From NCBI GenBank assembly GCA_937934275.1, contig CALHAM010000060.1, forward strand, positions 1-64,000: 64,000 nucleotides of DNA. The letters run 5' to 3'. This DNA comes from an uncultured Saprospiraceae bacterium (GTDB lineage Bacteria > Bacteroidota > Bacteroidia > Chitinophagales > Saprospiraceae). A program made the position numbers and the translations under genes. Shown in pieces: positions 52,330-60,383 of the stretch; position 1 is the stretch's first letter; every line of letters starts with the position of its first letter. Below the pieces are notes generated by a model. It searched no databases. It worked only from the letters and a program-made list of their open reading frames with translations, and was not told the DNA's origin.

Positions 52330-52893
52330 ATGATAGATAAATACAAAGACGACGAAAACAAGATAGGCGATCTGCTTCGCCAATGTAGGCAGCGCAAGCA
52401 GAGCGCTCAACATCAGCTGTTCCAAATTTTTTACAACTATGCCATGAGCATCGCTCGGCGCTATGTGAGCAATACTGAAACGGCAGAGGAAGTGGTCAAC
52501 GATGCTTTTTTTAAGGTCTTTACTAAGATTGATTTATACGAAGAAAGCCTACCCTTTCGCTTTTGGCTGCGCCGCATCGTCATCAACACCGCTATTGACC
52601 GCTTGCGCGGCACCCTCAAAACACACGAAAGCAGTACACACTACGAGCAGCAAGCGCTTGTCATAGAAAGCAGTGTTGTAGAAGACCTTACGCGCGAGCA
52701 GATTTTAGCGGCACTCGATCGCCTACCACCGGCCTATCGGACGGTCTTTAATCTCTTTGTCGTCGATGGCTTTTCTCACGAGGAAATTGCCCAAATGTTG
52801 AACATCAGCTCAGGAACCTCCAAATCAAACTTAGCACGTGCCCGACAGCACTTGCGCGCTTTGTTTTCTGACGATTTTGAATTCAAAAAGTAG
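52330..52893 (+). CDS. ECF-family RNA polymerase sigma-70 factor (copy B)
   Basis: 187 residues from the ATG at 52330. Region 2 has QHQLFQIFYNYAMSIARRYVSNTETAEEVVNDAFFKVF and the start of its DNA-contact helix LPFRFWLRRIVINTAIDRLR. Region 4 has PPAYRTVFNLFVVDGFSHEEIAQMLNISSGTSKSNLARARQHL. It is clearly paralogous to the factor at 1700, sharing YRxVFNLxVVxGxSHxEIA and TSxSNLxxAR. Two bases separate it from the trans-envelope protein gene that follows. Confidence 0.92.
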   Translation: MIDKYKDDENKIGDLLRQCRQRKQSAQHQLFQIFYNYAMSIARRYVSNTETAEEVVNDAFFKVFTKIDLYEESLPFRFWLRRIVINTAIDRLRGTLKTHESSTHYEQQALVIESSVVEDLTREQILAALDRLPPAYRTVFNLFVVDGFSHEEIAQMLNISSGTSKSNLARARQHLRALFSDDFEFKK

Positions 52894-52895
52894 TT

Positions 52896-54065
52896 ATGCG
52901 TGATTTAGACAAGTACCTAGCTGACCGCCTTAACGAGGAGAGCGCATTTTCAGGGCGGGAAGCCAACTGGCGAATGCTGACTTATCGCTTAGAAGCTGCC
53001 GCCGCACGGCACGCCCTCGCGCGCTGGCAAGTGGCCGCCAGCGTCCTCTTGCTGAGTTTCTTAATGGCCAGCGGGTCGGCCTATTGGTTTTACCGAGAAA
53101 GTGAGGCAAGAGCTGCCCAGTGGGCGGAAGCTGCAGCATTAATGGAAACTACTCTATCAAAGACAGCGGCGCCTTTAGCTGTGGTTGTGCCCCAAAAAAT
53201 GCGCTCAGCACCCCCTGATAGATCCTTTGCTAGGCCTGAGCGCGACCTACTTCTCCCTCTTCCCGTCTTGCTGCCTTCTAAGGCCACTCCGCTCCCCGTT
53301 GTACTCATGGCAGAGCCCACTGTGGACGATGCGCCTACCGCCGAAGCAAGCGCGGCCAAGGTGCTGCCCTTCCTTCATCCGAGAGATTGGCAACCGCTGC
53401 AATACCTCCCTCCGCCCATCCCTCATCCAACTTTTGCTCCGCGCCGCCGCGGAAGCCGTTTGTGGATAGGCCTGCAAGGTACGGTAGGCACCCCTGAGCC
53501 ACGCCCTGGCATCTCCTTGCTCCAAGGTGCTGGCGTGGGCGTAGAATACCGCGCTTTCGGTCAGTTGTGGCTCACTGCCTCCGCCGACTGGCTGGCTTAC
53601 GATGTGCAACACTCCGATTACCTACCTGCAGCATTCTACCGGGAAAATCCGCCCAAGGCGTTCAAGATTATCCTCGGAAAGCCCCCCGCTCCTTACCCAC
53701 TCTACAATGTGGTGGCCAACCAACGCCTGCGCTTGTGGAGCACTGGTTTGCGCTATCGCATTCCGGTGCATTTCTGGTTGCGCCCCTCCGTTCACGTAGC
53801 CCACACTTGGGCAGACGTCTCGCCAGCGGTTTATAACTACACCTTTGTGGACACCCTGCCCGGAACGCCGCCCAAAACAGTATCCTTCTCTTCGGCACAG
53901 TCCACTTCGGCCTATTCCGTCCGAGGCTTGTGGCGCTTTGGCCTCGCACTGGAGCGCGAAACCGACGAGTGGGCCTTCCGATTGGGTATCAGCCGTCAAG
54001 CTGCTTTTCGATCCGATTTCTACGATACTTGGCTGGTGCAAGGCGGCATCTGGTACAAGTGGTAA
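52896..54065 (+). CDS. Putative dual membrane-spanning anti-sigma factor (Dma-like), copy B
   Basis: 389 residues, same plan as the gene at 2296. There is a short cytoplasmic part (1-45) with one motif, FSGREANWRMLTYRLE, then a membrane helix at about 46-66 (QVAASVLLLSFLMASGSAYWFY). A Pro/Ala-rich linker covers about 67-185. About 200 residues of strand-like segments follow (LWIGLQGTVG, AGVGVEYRAFGQLWLTASADW, LWRFGLALER, WAFRLGISRQ), ending in YKW, an aromatic end as in outer-membrane barrels. The N-terminal motif is single here but doubled in copy A. Overall sequence similarity between the two is low outside this layout. Confidence 0.65.
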   Translation: MRDLDKYLADRLNEESAFSGREANWRMLTYRLEAAAARHALARWQVAASVLLLSFLMASGSAYWFYRESEARAAQWAEAAALMETTLSKTAAPLAVVVPQKMRSAPPDRSFARPERDLLLPLPVLLPSKATPLPVVLMAEPTVDDAPTAEASAAKVLPFLHPRDWQPLQYLPPPIPHPTFAPRRRGSRLWIGLQGTVGTPEPRPGISLLQGAGVGVEYRAFGQLWLTASADWLAYDVQHSDYLPAAFYRENPPKAFKIILGKPPAPYPLYNVVANQRLRLWSTGLRYRIPVHFWLRPSVHVAHTWADVSPAVYNYTFVDTLPGTPPKTVSFSSAQSTSAYSVRGLWRFGLALERETDEWAFRLGISRQAAFRSDFYDTWLVQGGIWYKW

Positions 54066-54088
54066 GGCCCCCTTCGCCACAGGTGCAT

Positions 54089-54096
54089 TATCTTTG
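54089..54096 (+). promoter_or_regulatory. -7 box (TATCTTTG) just before scpB
   Basis: Full TAnnTTTG match with only seven bases before the ATG at 54104. The transcript would have a leader of zero to three bases. It also marks 54104 as the scpB start. Confidence 0.45.
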
Positions 54097-54103
54097 TGCG
54101 GCC

Positions 54104-54706
54104 ATGGATGTTCTTAAACAACACATTGAAGCCCTGATTTTTGTGTCGCCACAGCCTATCGCCATCGCCGACATGCGAGCGGCGCTCACAGAGGCCTTGC
54201 AAAGCGAAATCACCGATGGCGATATCTGGCAGGCCATCGCCCAACTGCGCGAGCAGTATCAGGCTCCCCAGTATGCCTTCGAATTGGTCGAAATCGCCGG
54301 TGGCTTCCAGTTTATGACTAAAGGCGCTTACCATCGCACCGTAGCTTCTTACTTGCGCCAAACCGCGCGGCGTCGCTTGTCGCAGGCCGCGCTGGAAACA
54401 CTGGCCATCATCGCTTACAAACAGCCCGTTACTAAGAGCGAAATAGAAGCCATTCGCGGCGTCAACTGCGACTATGCCTTGCAAAAACTTTTGGATAAAG
54501 AACTTGTTGCCATCGTCGGACGTAGTGAAGGCCCTGGGCGCCCTCTCCTGTACGGCACTTCTGAGAAGTTCATGGACTATTTAGGCATCAAGCACCTGAA
54601 TGACTTGCCCAAACTCCAAGACTTTAAGGAAATCGAAAACTCGGTTGGGCAACCGCTCGACACCTTAGAGGCGCCCACCTCCGAATCTATTCACCGCGAA
54701 AATTAA
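54104..54706 (+). CDS. scpB: Segregation and condensation protein B
   Basis: Winged-helix partner of SMC and ScpA in chromosome segregation. It is 200 residues from the ATG at 54104 (LKQHIEALIFVSPQPIA). LSQAALETLAIIAYKQPVTKSEIEAIRGVN and LVAIVGRSEGPGRPLLYGTSEKF are diagnostic. scpA is not in the window. The longer open frame upstream overlaps the Dma-like gene and is not used. It is followed closely by DUF2480. Confidence 0.94.
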   Translation: MDVLKQHIEALIFVSPQPIAIADMRAALTEALQSEITDGDIWQAIAQLREQYQAPQYAFELVEIAGGFQFMTKGAYHRTVASYLRQTARRRLSQAALETLAIIAYKQPVTKSEIEAIRGVNCDYALQKLLDKELVAIVGRSEGPGRPLLYGTSEKFMDYLGIKHLNDLPKLQDFKEIENSVGQPLDTLEAPTSESIHREN

Positions 54707-54712
54707 CCGGCC

Positions 54713-55243
54713 ATGGAACAAAGGGCACTGGTCAATCGCGTCGCGCAAAGCGGCCTCATCACCCTCGACTTAGAGACCTTTTACCCCGAAGGCGAAATCA
54801 TCGCCTTCGACCTAAAGGACTACCTGTTTATGGGCCTCATTCTCAAAGAAAAGGATTTCCGAGAGGCGCTCAAGACACACGACTGGACGCAGTATGCGGG
54901 CAAGAATGTGGCGGTCTTCTGCTCGGCCGACGCCATTATTCCTATGTGGGCTTACATGTTGGTGGCCACTCACGCCGCTCCTCACGCGCGCGATGTCTTT
55001 CAGGGTCGACCCGAACAGTTTGTAGAGGCGGCGTTTCTGAAAAAAATCGCCGCCTTAGACCTCACGCCTTACGAAGGTAAGCGCTTAGTCGTCAAAGGGT
55101 GTAGCGATCGACCCATACCTCCGTCGGCCTATGTAGAAATTGCACGCCGCCTACAGCCCATCGCTTTAAGCATTATGTTCGGCGAGCCGTGCTCTACCGT
55201 TCCTATCTACAAGCGCCCTATTCAGGCCACTCTTCAACCTTAA
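54713..55243 (+). CDS. DUF2480-family protein
   Basis: 176 residues, a Bacteroidota-specific family of unknown function. NRVAQSGLITLDLETFYPEGEIIAFDLKDYLFMGLILKEKDFR and SADAIIPMWAYMLVATH are its conserved parts, and KGCSDRPIPPSAYVEI carries a conserved Cys. It lies six bases after scpB, a common neighbourhood in the phylum. Confidence 0.85.
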   Translation: MEQRALVNRVAQSGLITLDLETFYPEGEIIAFDLKDYLFMGLILKEKDFREALKTHDWTQYAGKNVAVFCSADAIIPMWAYMLVATHAAPHARDVFQGRPEQFVEAAFLKKIAALDLTPYEGKRLVVKGCSDRPIPPSAYVEIARRLQPIALSIMFGEPCSTVPIYKRPIQATLQP

Positions 55244-55255
55244 ATCTGTGCTCTT

Positions 55256-56161
55256 ATGGTGAACCGCACCTTGCTCATTCTGAATATCCTCTTAGCCCTG
55301 GGTCTGGTGGGCATCTTTTTACTTTCGTTTAAGGGCAATGAAGGCGGGGGAGGTTTCCCTGCGCCACCGCAAACCATTCGCTCCATTGACCTGAACAAGG
55401 ACTACGACTTTTGCGGAGAAAAGTTCCCTATGAACAACTTCGATGTGCGCCAACGGCTCGATGCAGAGCTGTTGCGCAACGTGTATTTTCACTCTTCTAC
55501 CCTTTTGGCGCTTAAACGGGCCAATGCGCTCTTTCCGGTCATCGAACCCATTTTGAAGGAAGAAGGCGTGCCCGAAGATTTGAAATACCTGGCTGTAGCC
55601 GAAAGCAACCTAAGCAATGCTATCTCGCCTGCCGGCGCGCGCGGCGTTTGGCAATTTATGAAAAGCGCTGCCGAGCAGTATGGCCTCGAAGTGAACGACG
55701 AAGTGGATGAGCGCTACCATCTGGAAAAAGCCACCCGAGCCGCCTGCCGCTACCTACTTCGCCAAAAAGAGCTGCTCGGCAGCTGGGTGCTGGCTGCGGC
55801 CGCCTACAACGGTGGTCCAGCGCGCATCAGCACGGAGATGAAAAACCAGCGCGCCCGCTCTTTCTTCGACCTCAATTTAGCCGCCGACGAGACAATGCGC
55901 TATCCCTTCCGGATTGTCGCCCTAAAAGAAGTCATGCAAAACCCGGAATACTACGAGTATCGCATCGAAAAAGACCACCTCTACGACCCATTGCCGCCCT
56001 ACAAAGTAGTGAAAGTGGATGGCCCGGTGAACAGCTGGGCCGACTTTGCCGCTGAACACGGCGTGTCGTACCGCATGTTCAAGCTGTACAACCCTTGGCT
56101 GATCGACAACAAACTCACCAACAAAGCGCGCAAAATCTACGAAGTGCGCATACCGCGTTAA
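55256..56161 (+). CDS. Membrane-anchored lytic transglycosylase (MltD/SLT-like)
   Basis: Cleaves peptidoglycan glycan strands with release of anhydro-muropeptides. It is 301 residues. One N-terminal helix (LLILNILLALGLVGIFLLSF) is followed by the SLT domain with catalytic Glu116 in KYLAVAESNLSNAISPAGARGVWQFM. AAAYNGGPARI is the conserved C-terminal part of the fold. The last ~55 residues (YKVVKVDGPVNSWADFAAEHGVSYRMFKLYNPWL) look like a LysM-type wall-binding repeat. Confidence 0.92.
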   Translation: MVNRTLLILNILLALGLVGIFLLSFKGNEGGGGFPAPPQTIRSIDLNKDYDFCGEKFPMNNFDVRQRLDAELLRNVYFHSSTLLALKRANALFPVIEPILKEEGVPEDLKYLAVAESNLSNAISPAGARGVWQFMKSAAEQYGLEVNDEVDERYHLEKATRAACRYLLRQKELLGSWVLAAAAYNGGPARISTEMKNQRARSFFDLNLAADETMRYPFRIVALKEVMQNPEYYEYRIEKDHLYDPLPPYKVVKVDGPVNSWADFAAEHGVSYRMFKLYNPWLIDNKLTNKARKIYEVRIPR

Positions 56162-56175
56162 TTGCCTCATTTACT

Positions 56176-56742
56176 ATGGCCTACACCGAGTCCAATATGT
56201 TGCCTTTGGGCACTCCAGCTCCAGACTTTCAACTTCCTGAGCCTGCCACGGGGCGCATAATCAGCCTTAGAGACATCGCCGCCGATGCTCGCGCCACCGT
56301 GGTGATGTTTTTGTGCAATCACTGTCCTTACGTGCTTTACGTCAACCCCGAAATTGTACGTATAGTGGAGGAGTATCGGCCTAAAGGCGTCGCTTTTGTG
56401 GGCATCAACAGCAACGATGCCCAAGCCTACCCTGAGGACGCTCCGGAGCGAATGCCCGCACACGCTAAGGCCGTAGGGTATACCTTCCCTTATCTTTACG
56501 ACGAAACTCAGGAGGTTGCTCGCGCTTACGATGCAGCTTGTACCCCCGACTTTTATGTATTCGACGCAGACTTGAGACTCGTCTATCGAGGCCAATTAGA
56601 CAGCAGTCGGCCTAAGCGCAATCCTATTCCGCCCACGGGTGAAGACCTGCGTGCCGCCTTGGATGCCGTGCTGCAGGGGCTGCCAGTACCTGCCCAGCAG
56701 CGTCCCAGCGGCGGATGCAACATCAAGTGGCGGGCAGCTTAA
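56176..56742 (+). CDS. Thioredoxin-family protein (AhpC/TSA-like redoxin)
   Basis: 188 residues from the ATG at 56176. LPLGTPAPDFQLPEPATGR and VVMFLCNHCPYVLYVNPEI, with a CNHC redox pair, are the redoxin core. VAFVGINSNDAQAYPEDAPERM and AACTPDFYVFDADLRLVYRGQLDSSRP complete it. There is no signal peptide, so it is cytoplasmic. It resembles the Bacteroidota redoxins often annotated as thioredoxin family with a DSSRP motif; the partner is unknown. Confidence 0.88.
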   Translation: MAYTESNMLPLGTPAPDFQLPEPATGRIISLRDIAADARATVVMFLCNHCPYVLYVNPEIVRIVEEYRPKGVAFVGINSNDAQAYPEDAPERMPAHAKAVGYTFPYLYDETQEVARAYDAACTPDFYVFDADLRLVYRGQLDSSRPKRNPIPPTGEDLRAALDAVLQGLPVPAQQRPSGGCNIKWRAA

Positions 56743-56772
56743 CCTTGCACCCTCTAACTCTTTAGGCTCAAC

Positions 56773-59700
56773 TCAGAGCATTGCTTTGAGCCAAGCTACG
56801 CCACACAGCGGCGAGGCGTGCTCTTGTTCTTCTGCCCGGACAAAGAAGTAGACATCTTGCCGCTTCTTGCTTACAGGCCAAGCTTTTCGGTTGAGTTCAA
56901 GCGTAATTTCTGCGAGGCCACCTCCCGTACCCGAAGAGGGCAAGGGAGCAGTGGCCGCCAATGGCCCGTCGGGGCTGCCAAGGCGCAACTCCATGCGCCC
57001 TCGACCGCTGTGGTTGCGCGCAGGGGAGGTTTCTACCGCTAAGGAAAAGCCCTTTAGCCCTTGTGGGTCAATGTTCTTGAGCATGAAGAAGTCGTTCGCC
57101 CGCATTTCGCATAGGCGGACGGTCGCGTTGTTGAGCGGGCGCTCATATACCTTTATCCCCTTGGCGAGGCTATCGACGGCAGTGATGTTGAATTGAGCGG
57201 GCCGCAGCCATACGAGCGCTTCGGCGGTTTGCGGGGGCAACGAGGGCGCTCCTCGGTCGGTGTAGCGCGCATAAAGCACGTACTTCCTTGGTGCTTGTCC
57301 GAAGGAAGAGGTTTGGGACACAAGCGTTCCGCATCCGAAAGGCTGTTTAGGCGGTTCGTTGAGGCTTAGGATCCAGCGCACCATGTCCGCAATGTCGGCT
57401 TTAGCCAGCTGAGGGTGTGCGCTCATGGCCACCTCTCCCCAAACCCCCTTGCCGCCTTTTAGGATTTTTTCGATTAAATAATCTAACGCTTTGGGATCGC
57501 CCTGATAGCGTCGGGCGACGTCCTGATATGCCGGGCCGTTCACCTTTCGCTCTACGGCATGACAGCTGCGGCAATCGGACTCATTCACCAGTTTTTGCCC
57601 GCGAGCGATGGGGGCCTCTGTGGGTGGATTTGTGCGTTTGGGAGGGCGTTTGAAGGCAGCGCCTTCGGGCCAGACGCCTACAAACACCTCGACATCGGTG
57701 GGCAAAATGCGGCCATCGGCCAGCGAGCCATCTTCAGGGTCCGAGACATGCAGCGCATACTTAAGGGTATCGCCTGGGCGATAGAAGGAGCCATTTTTGC
57801 CCGAAAAAAGCCATTCCACTAAAGGCGGTTGGTTGGTGGGCTGGGTTTGGGCAACCTCGTCGGTATGCGAGTCGTTGCGTACGTAGTCAATGCGACTTAA
57901 GCAGGCGTCGGGGTTAGCTGTAAACCATTCCGTGCCGTATTCAAGTACCCACAAGGAGCCATTTTTGTCGATCAGCATGTCAATAGGGCGGCCGAGCCGT
58001 ACGTTGGCAGCTACGGGCTGCATACCTACGTATTGGTCGAGCGAGTCCAGTTCGACGGCCATGATCCAGTTGCGCATCCATTCGTAGATGAGGATTTTGC
58101 CGTCGAAGCGCTTGGGCAATCGCGTTTGAGGAGGGTATTCGTCGCAATAGTAAGCTGGCCCGCCCATGGCGCAGCGCGTGCCGTTGAGCAAGAGAGGAAA
58201 CAGCTCACTGCTTTTGAAGGGATACCAAATGATGGGCGGCTGCGCGGGCGGCAAATAGCGGTCGCCCGTATTGTTAGGCGAGTTGTTTTCGGGCTTCTCT
58301 GGTCGGAAGTACGGTCCGGAAACGCCAGTCGCATAATCGTATTGACGATAGGGTAGGTTAGGCCCTACGCAGTAGGGCCAGCCGTAGAAGCCGGCGCGGC
58401 GAGCGATGTTGATCTCGTCGTAACCTTCGGGGCCGCGTAGGCTATCGGCTACGCCAGCATCTGGGCCGGGTTCGCCCCAGATGAGCAAGCCGCGTCGGTG
58501 GTCAATATCCATGCGGAAAGGGTTGCGGCAGCCCATGATGTAGATTTCGGGTCGGCCTCGGCCCCACCACCTTTGGGCGCGCTGCGGATAGTCAGCGGCA
58601 ATGGCCGCTGGAGGCTGCTTGCGCTTCGGATAGGCAATGCCTTCCCACGCTGGGTCTCGTAGGAGGTCATGAGCACCGCAGTACATGCGCACGTCTTCGT
58701 CGATGTAGAGATTGCCCGCTGGGCATAGGTACGAGCCATCAGGCAGCGGCTTAATGCGCAGGATTTTGCCGCGCAAATCCATCGAATTAGCCGCTGATTT
58801 CTGGGCATCGTACTGTTTTTTATCGAGGCGTGCATCAATGGCAGCATAGCCGTCGCCGTAGTGATTGGTATTATCGCCCGTGGCCAGATAGAGGAAGCCC
58901 TGTTTATCGAAGCGAATGCAGCCGGCCGCGTGTAGGGTTTTCAGGTCGCGGTCGGTGGGTACCTCCAAAATCACTTGCTCGGTTTCGAGGTGAAGTATGT
59001 CGTCTTTAAACATGAAGCGCGACAGGCGGAGGGCGTTGTTATGCGGCTTTTTTGCCGGTGCATAATAGAGGTATATCCAGTGATTTTCTTCCCATTTCGG
59101 GTCAACGGCTATGCCGAGTAGGCCTTCCTCGTTTTTGTAAAACACTTCGAGCTCGGCTATCTTGTTCAGCTGCCCGTCGGCCGGGTTATAGCTTTTAAGC
59201 GCACCGCGGCGCTCTACGAAAAGGATTTTGCCATTGGGCAGTAGCGCCATAGACATTGGCTCATAGAGGTTACAAGCAACCGACGTTTTGACAAAGCCGC
59301 TTTCAGTTTCTTGGCTGGCTTGAAAAGGCCGGTGCTCGCCTAGGGCAATGGGCTTGCCCACGCCAATGGCATACCGGAGGCCGCCCTCTAAGTGTTGTAA
59401 AAAGGCCGGCTCGCTGTAGGAAGCTGTCGTGTGGCCCATAACCGTGACGAAGGTGCGTCCGCCGTCGAACTCGCGATACCAGCTCACCGGATGAAAAGCG
59501 CCCATTTTACCGCCGGTACAACTACTCTCTTCCAGTGAAATCAACACGTGAAGGTCGGGCAGCACATTTTTCAGGTTCATCCATTCGTCGGTGCGCATCC
59601 ATGCGTGCTCCAGATGCGTTGTGGCGGGGTGTTCGCTGTCGAATACCGTCAGCAAAGCCTCCTGTTTGGGCATAAGGCCGTCGTATTCAGCGCCCACCAA

Positions 59701-60084
59701 TTGTCGATACCAGGGCCAGCTGTGCTCTGTATCTATGGCAGTGTAAACGCCTACAAAGCCGCCACCACTTTGAATGAAGCGTTCGAAAACGACCTCTTGT
59801 GTTGGGGCCAAGACGTCGCCCGCCGTCAGGAGGAACACTACGGCAGCGTATTGGCTGAGGTTTTCTTCCGTAAAATCTTCACCCCACTCCGTGGCGTCGG
59901 TTGCCCAGCCGTTGCGCGCGCAGATTTGCTGCACTGCCTCCATGGCTGCCGGCAGGCATTCGTGGGCGTAGAATTCGGTTTTGTGGAAAATTAGCACGCG
60001 TGGGCGATTATCTGAGGTACGGCATCGCCAGCTGAGCAGCAAAAGCGAGATTAAAAAGAGGATGGTGTAAGAAAGCTTCCGCAT
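56773..60084 (-). CDS. Exported ThuA / PQQ-type sugar dehydrogenase / cytochrome c fusion
   Basis: 1103 residues. There is an N-terminal signal (KLSYTILFLISLLLLSW). A ThuA-like trehalose-utilisation domain (about 28-245) includes SGGGFVGVYTAIDTEHSWPWYRQLVGA. A glucose/sorbosone-dehydrogenase propeller (about 265-745) follows, with SMALLPNGKILFVERRGALKSY and CAMGGPAYY. Then come a PKD-like segment (about 750-815), a cytochrome c domain with CRSCH (about 838-842), and a carbohydrate-binding-like C-terminal domain (about 950-1100). It likely oxidises sugars with electrons passed to the haem. No adjacent electron acceptor is encoded. Confidence 0.9.
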   Translation of the reverse strand: MRKLSYTILFLISLLLLSWRCRTSDNRPRVLIFHKTEFYAHECLPAAMEAVQQICARNGWATDATEWGEDFTEENLSQYAAVVFLLTAGDVLAPTQEVVFERFIQSGGGFVGVYTAIDTEHSWPWYRQLVGAEYDGLMPKQEALLTVFDSEHPATTHLEHAWMRTDEWMNLKNVLPDLHVLISLEESSCTGGKMGAFHPVSWYREFDGGRTFVTVMGHTTASYSEPAFLQHLEGGLRYAIGVGKPIALGEHRPFQASQETESGFVKTSVACNLYEPMSMALLPNGKILFVERRGALKSYNPADGQLNKIAELEVFYKNEEGLLGIAVDPKWEENHWIYLYYAPAKKPHNNALRLSRFMFKDDILHLETEQVILEVPTDRDLKTLHAAGCIRFDKQGFLYLATGDNTNHYGDGYAAIDARLDKKQYDAQKSAANSMDLRGKILRIKPLPDGSYLCPAGNLYIDEDVRMYCGAHDLLRDPAWEGIAYPKRKQPPAAIAADYPQRAQRWWGRGRPEIYIMGCRNPFRMDIDHRRGLLIWGEPGPDAGVADSLRGPEGYDEINIARRAGFYGWPYCVGPNLPYRQYDYATGVSGPYFRPEKPENNSPNNTGDRYLPPAQPPIIWYPFKSSELFPLLLNGTRCAMGGPAYYCDEYPPQTRLPKRFDGKILIYEWMRNWIMAVELDSLDQYVGMQPVAANVRLGRPIDMLIDKNGSLWVLEYGTEWFTANPDACLSRIDYVRNDSHTDEVAQTQPTNQPPLVEWLFSGKNGSFYRPGDTLKYALHVSDPEDGSLADGRILPTDVEVFVGVWPEGAAFKRPPKRTNPPTEAPIARGQKLVNESDCRSCHAVERKVNGPAYQDVARRYQGDPKALDYLIEKILKGGKGVWGEVAMSAHPQLAKADIADMVRWILSLNEPPKQPFGCGTLVSQTSSFGQAPRKYVLYARYTDRGAPSLPPQTAEALVWLRPAQFNITAVDSLAKGIKVYERPLNNATVRLCEMRANDFFMLKNIDPQGLKGFSLAVETSPARNHSGRGRMELRLGSPDGPLAATAPLPSSGTGGGLAEITLELNRKAWPVSKKRQDVYFFVRAEEQEHASPLCGVAWLKAML

Positions 60085-60383
60085 AGACTAATTTATCATT
60101 CGATGCTCGGAATTTTTCCCAAAAGCGTGCCGTTTTTTCGAACGAGCAATAAAAAAAGCCGCTAGAGCACTTTCGTGTCCAGCGGCTAATAAACCCCAAA
60201 AAACCAAATGAAAACTATTCTTAAAAGCAGCCTTTGCCGCTCTTTTTTGCTATTTGCAGGACAAATGTAAGATGGTTTAAACAGTTCGTGCAAGATTTTG
60301 GACAAAAAAAAATTTAAAAAAAATCAACAGCCAGATGTGGAAAAGTTAAAGGATGGATTTAAAAAATTGATAATCAGCGTTTT
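60085..60383. other. 299-base AT-rich intergenic region
   Basis: It contains the hairpin at 60157-60187, a minus-strand TACATTTG box (60262-60269), and a 20-residue plus-strand ORF (60208-60270) with a signal-like start (MKTILKSSLCRSFLLFAGQM). The ORF starts after AAACCCCAAAAAACCAA. There are A-runs at about 60304-60330. No full gene is supported. Confidence 0.5.
60157..60187 (-). terminator. Terminator-like hairpin between pabB and the ThuA fusion gene
   Basis: AGCCGCT (60157-60163) pairs with AGCGGCT (60181-60187), with further inner pairs and a TTTC loop. On the minus strand it is followed by TTTTTTT, as in a rho-independent terminator for the pabB operon. It lies 70 bases before the ThuA-gene ATG, so it could also act as an attenuator if the TACATTTG box at 60262 is used. 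Confidence 0.6.
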
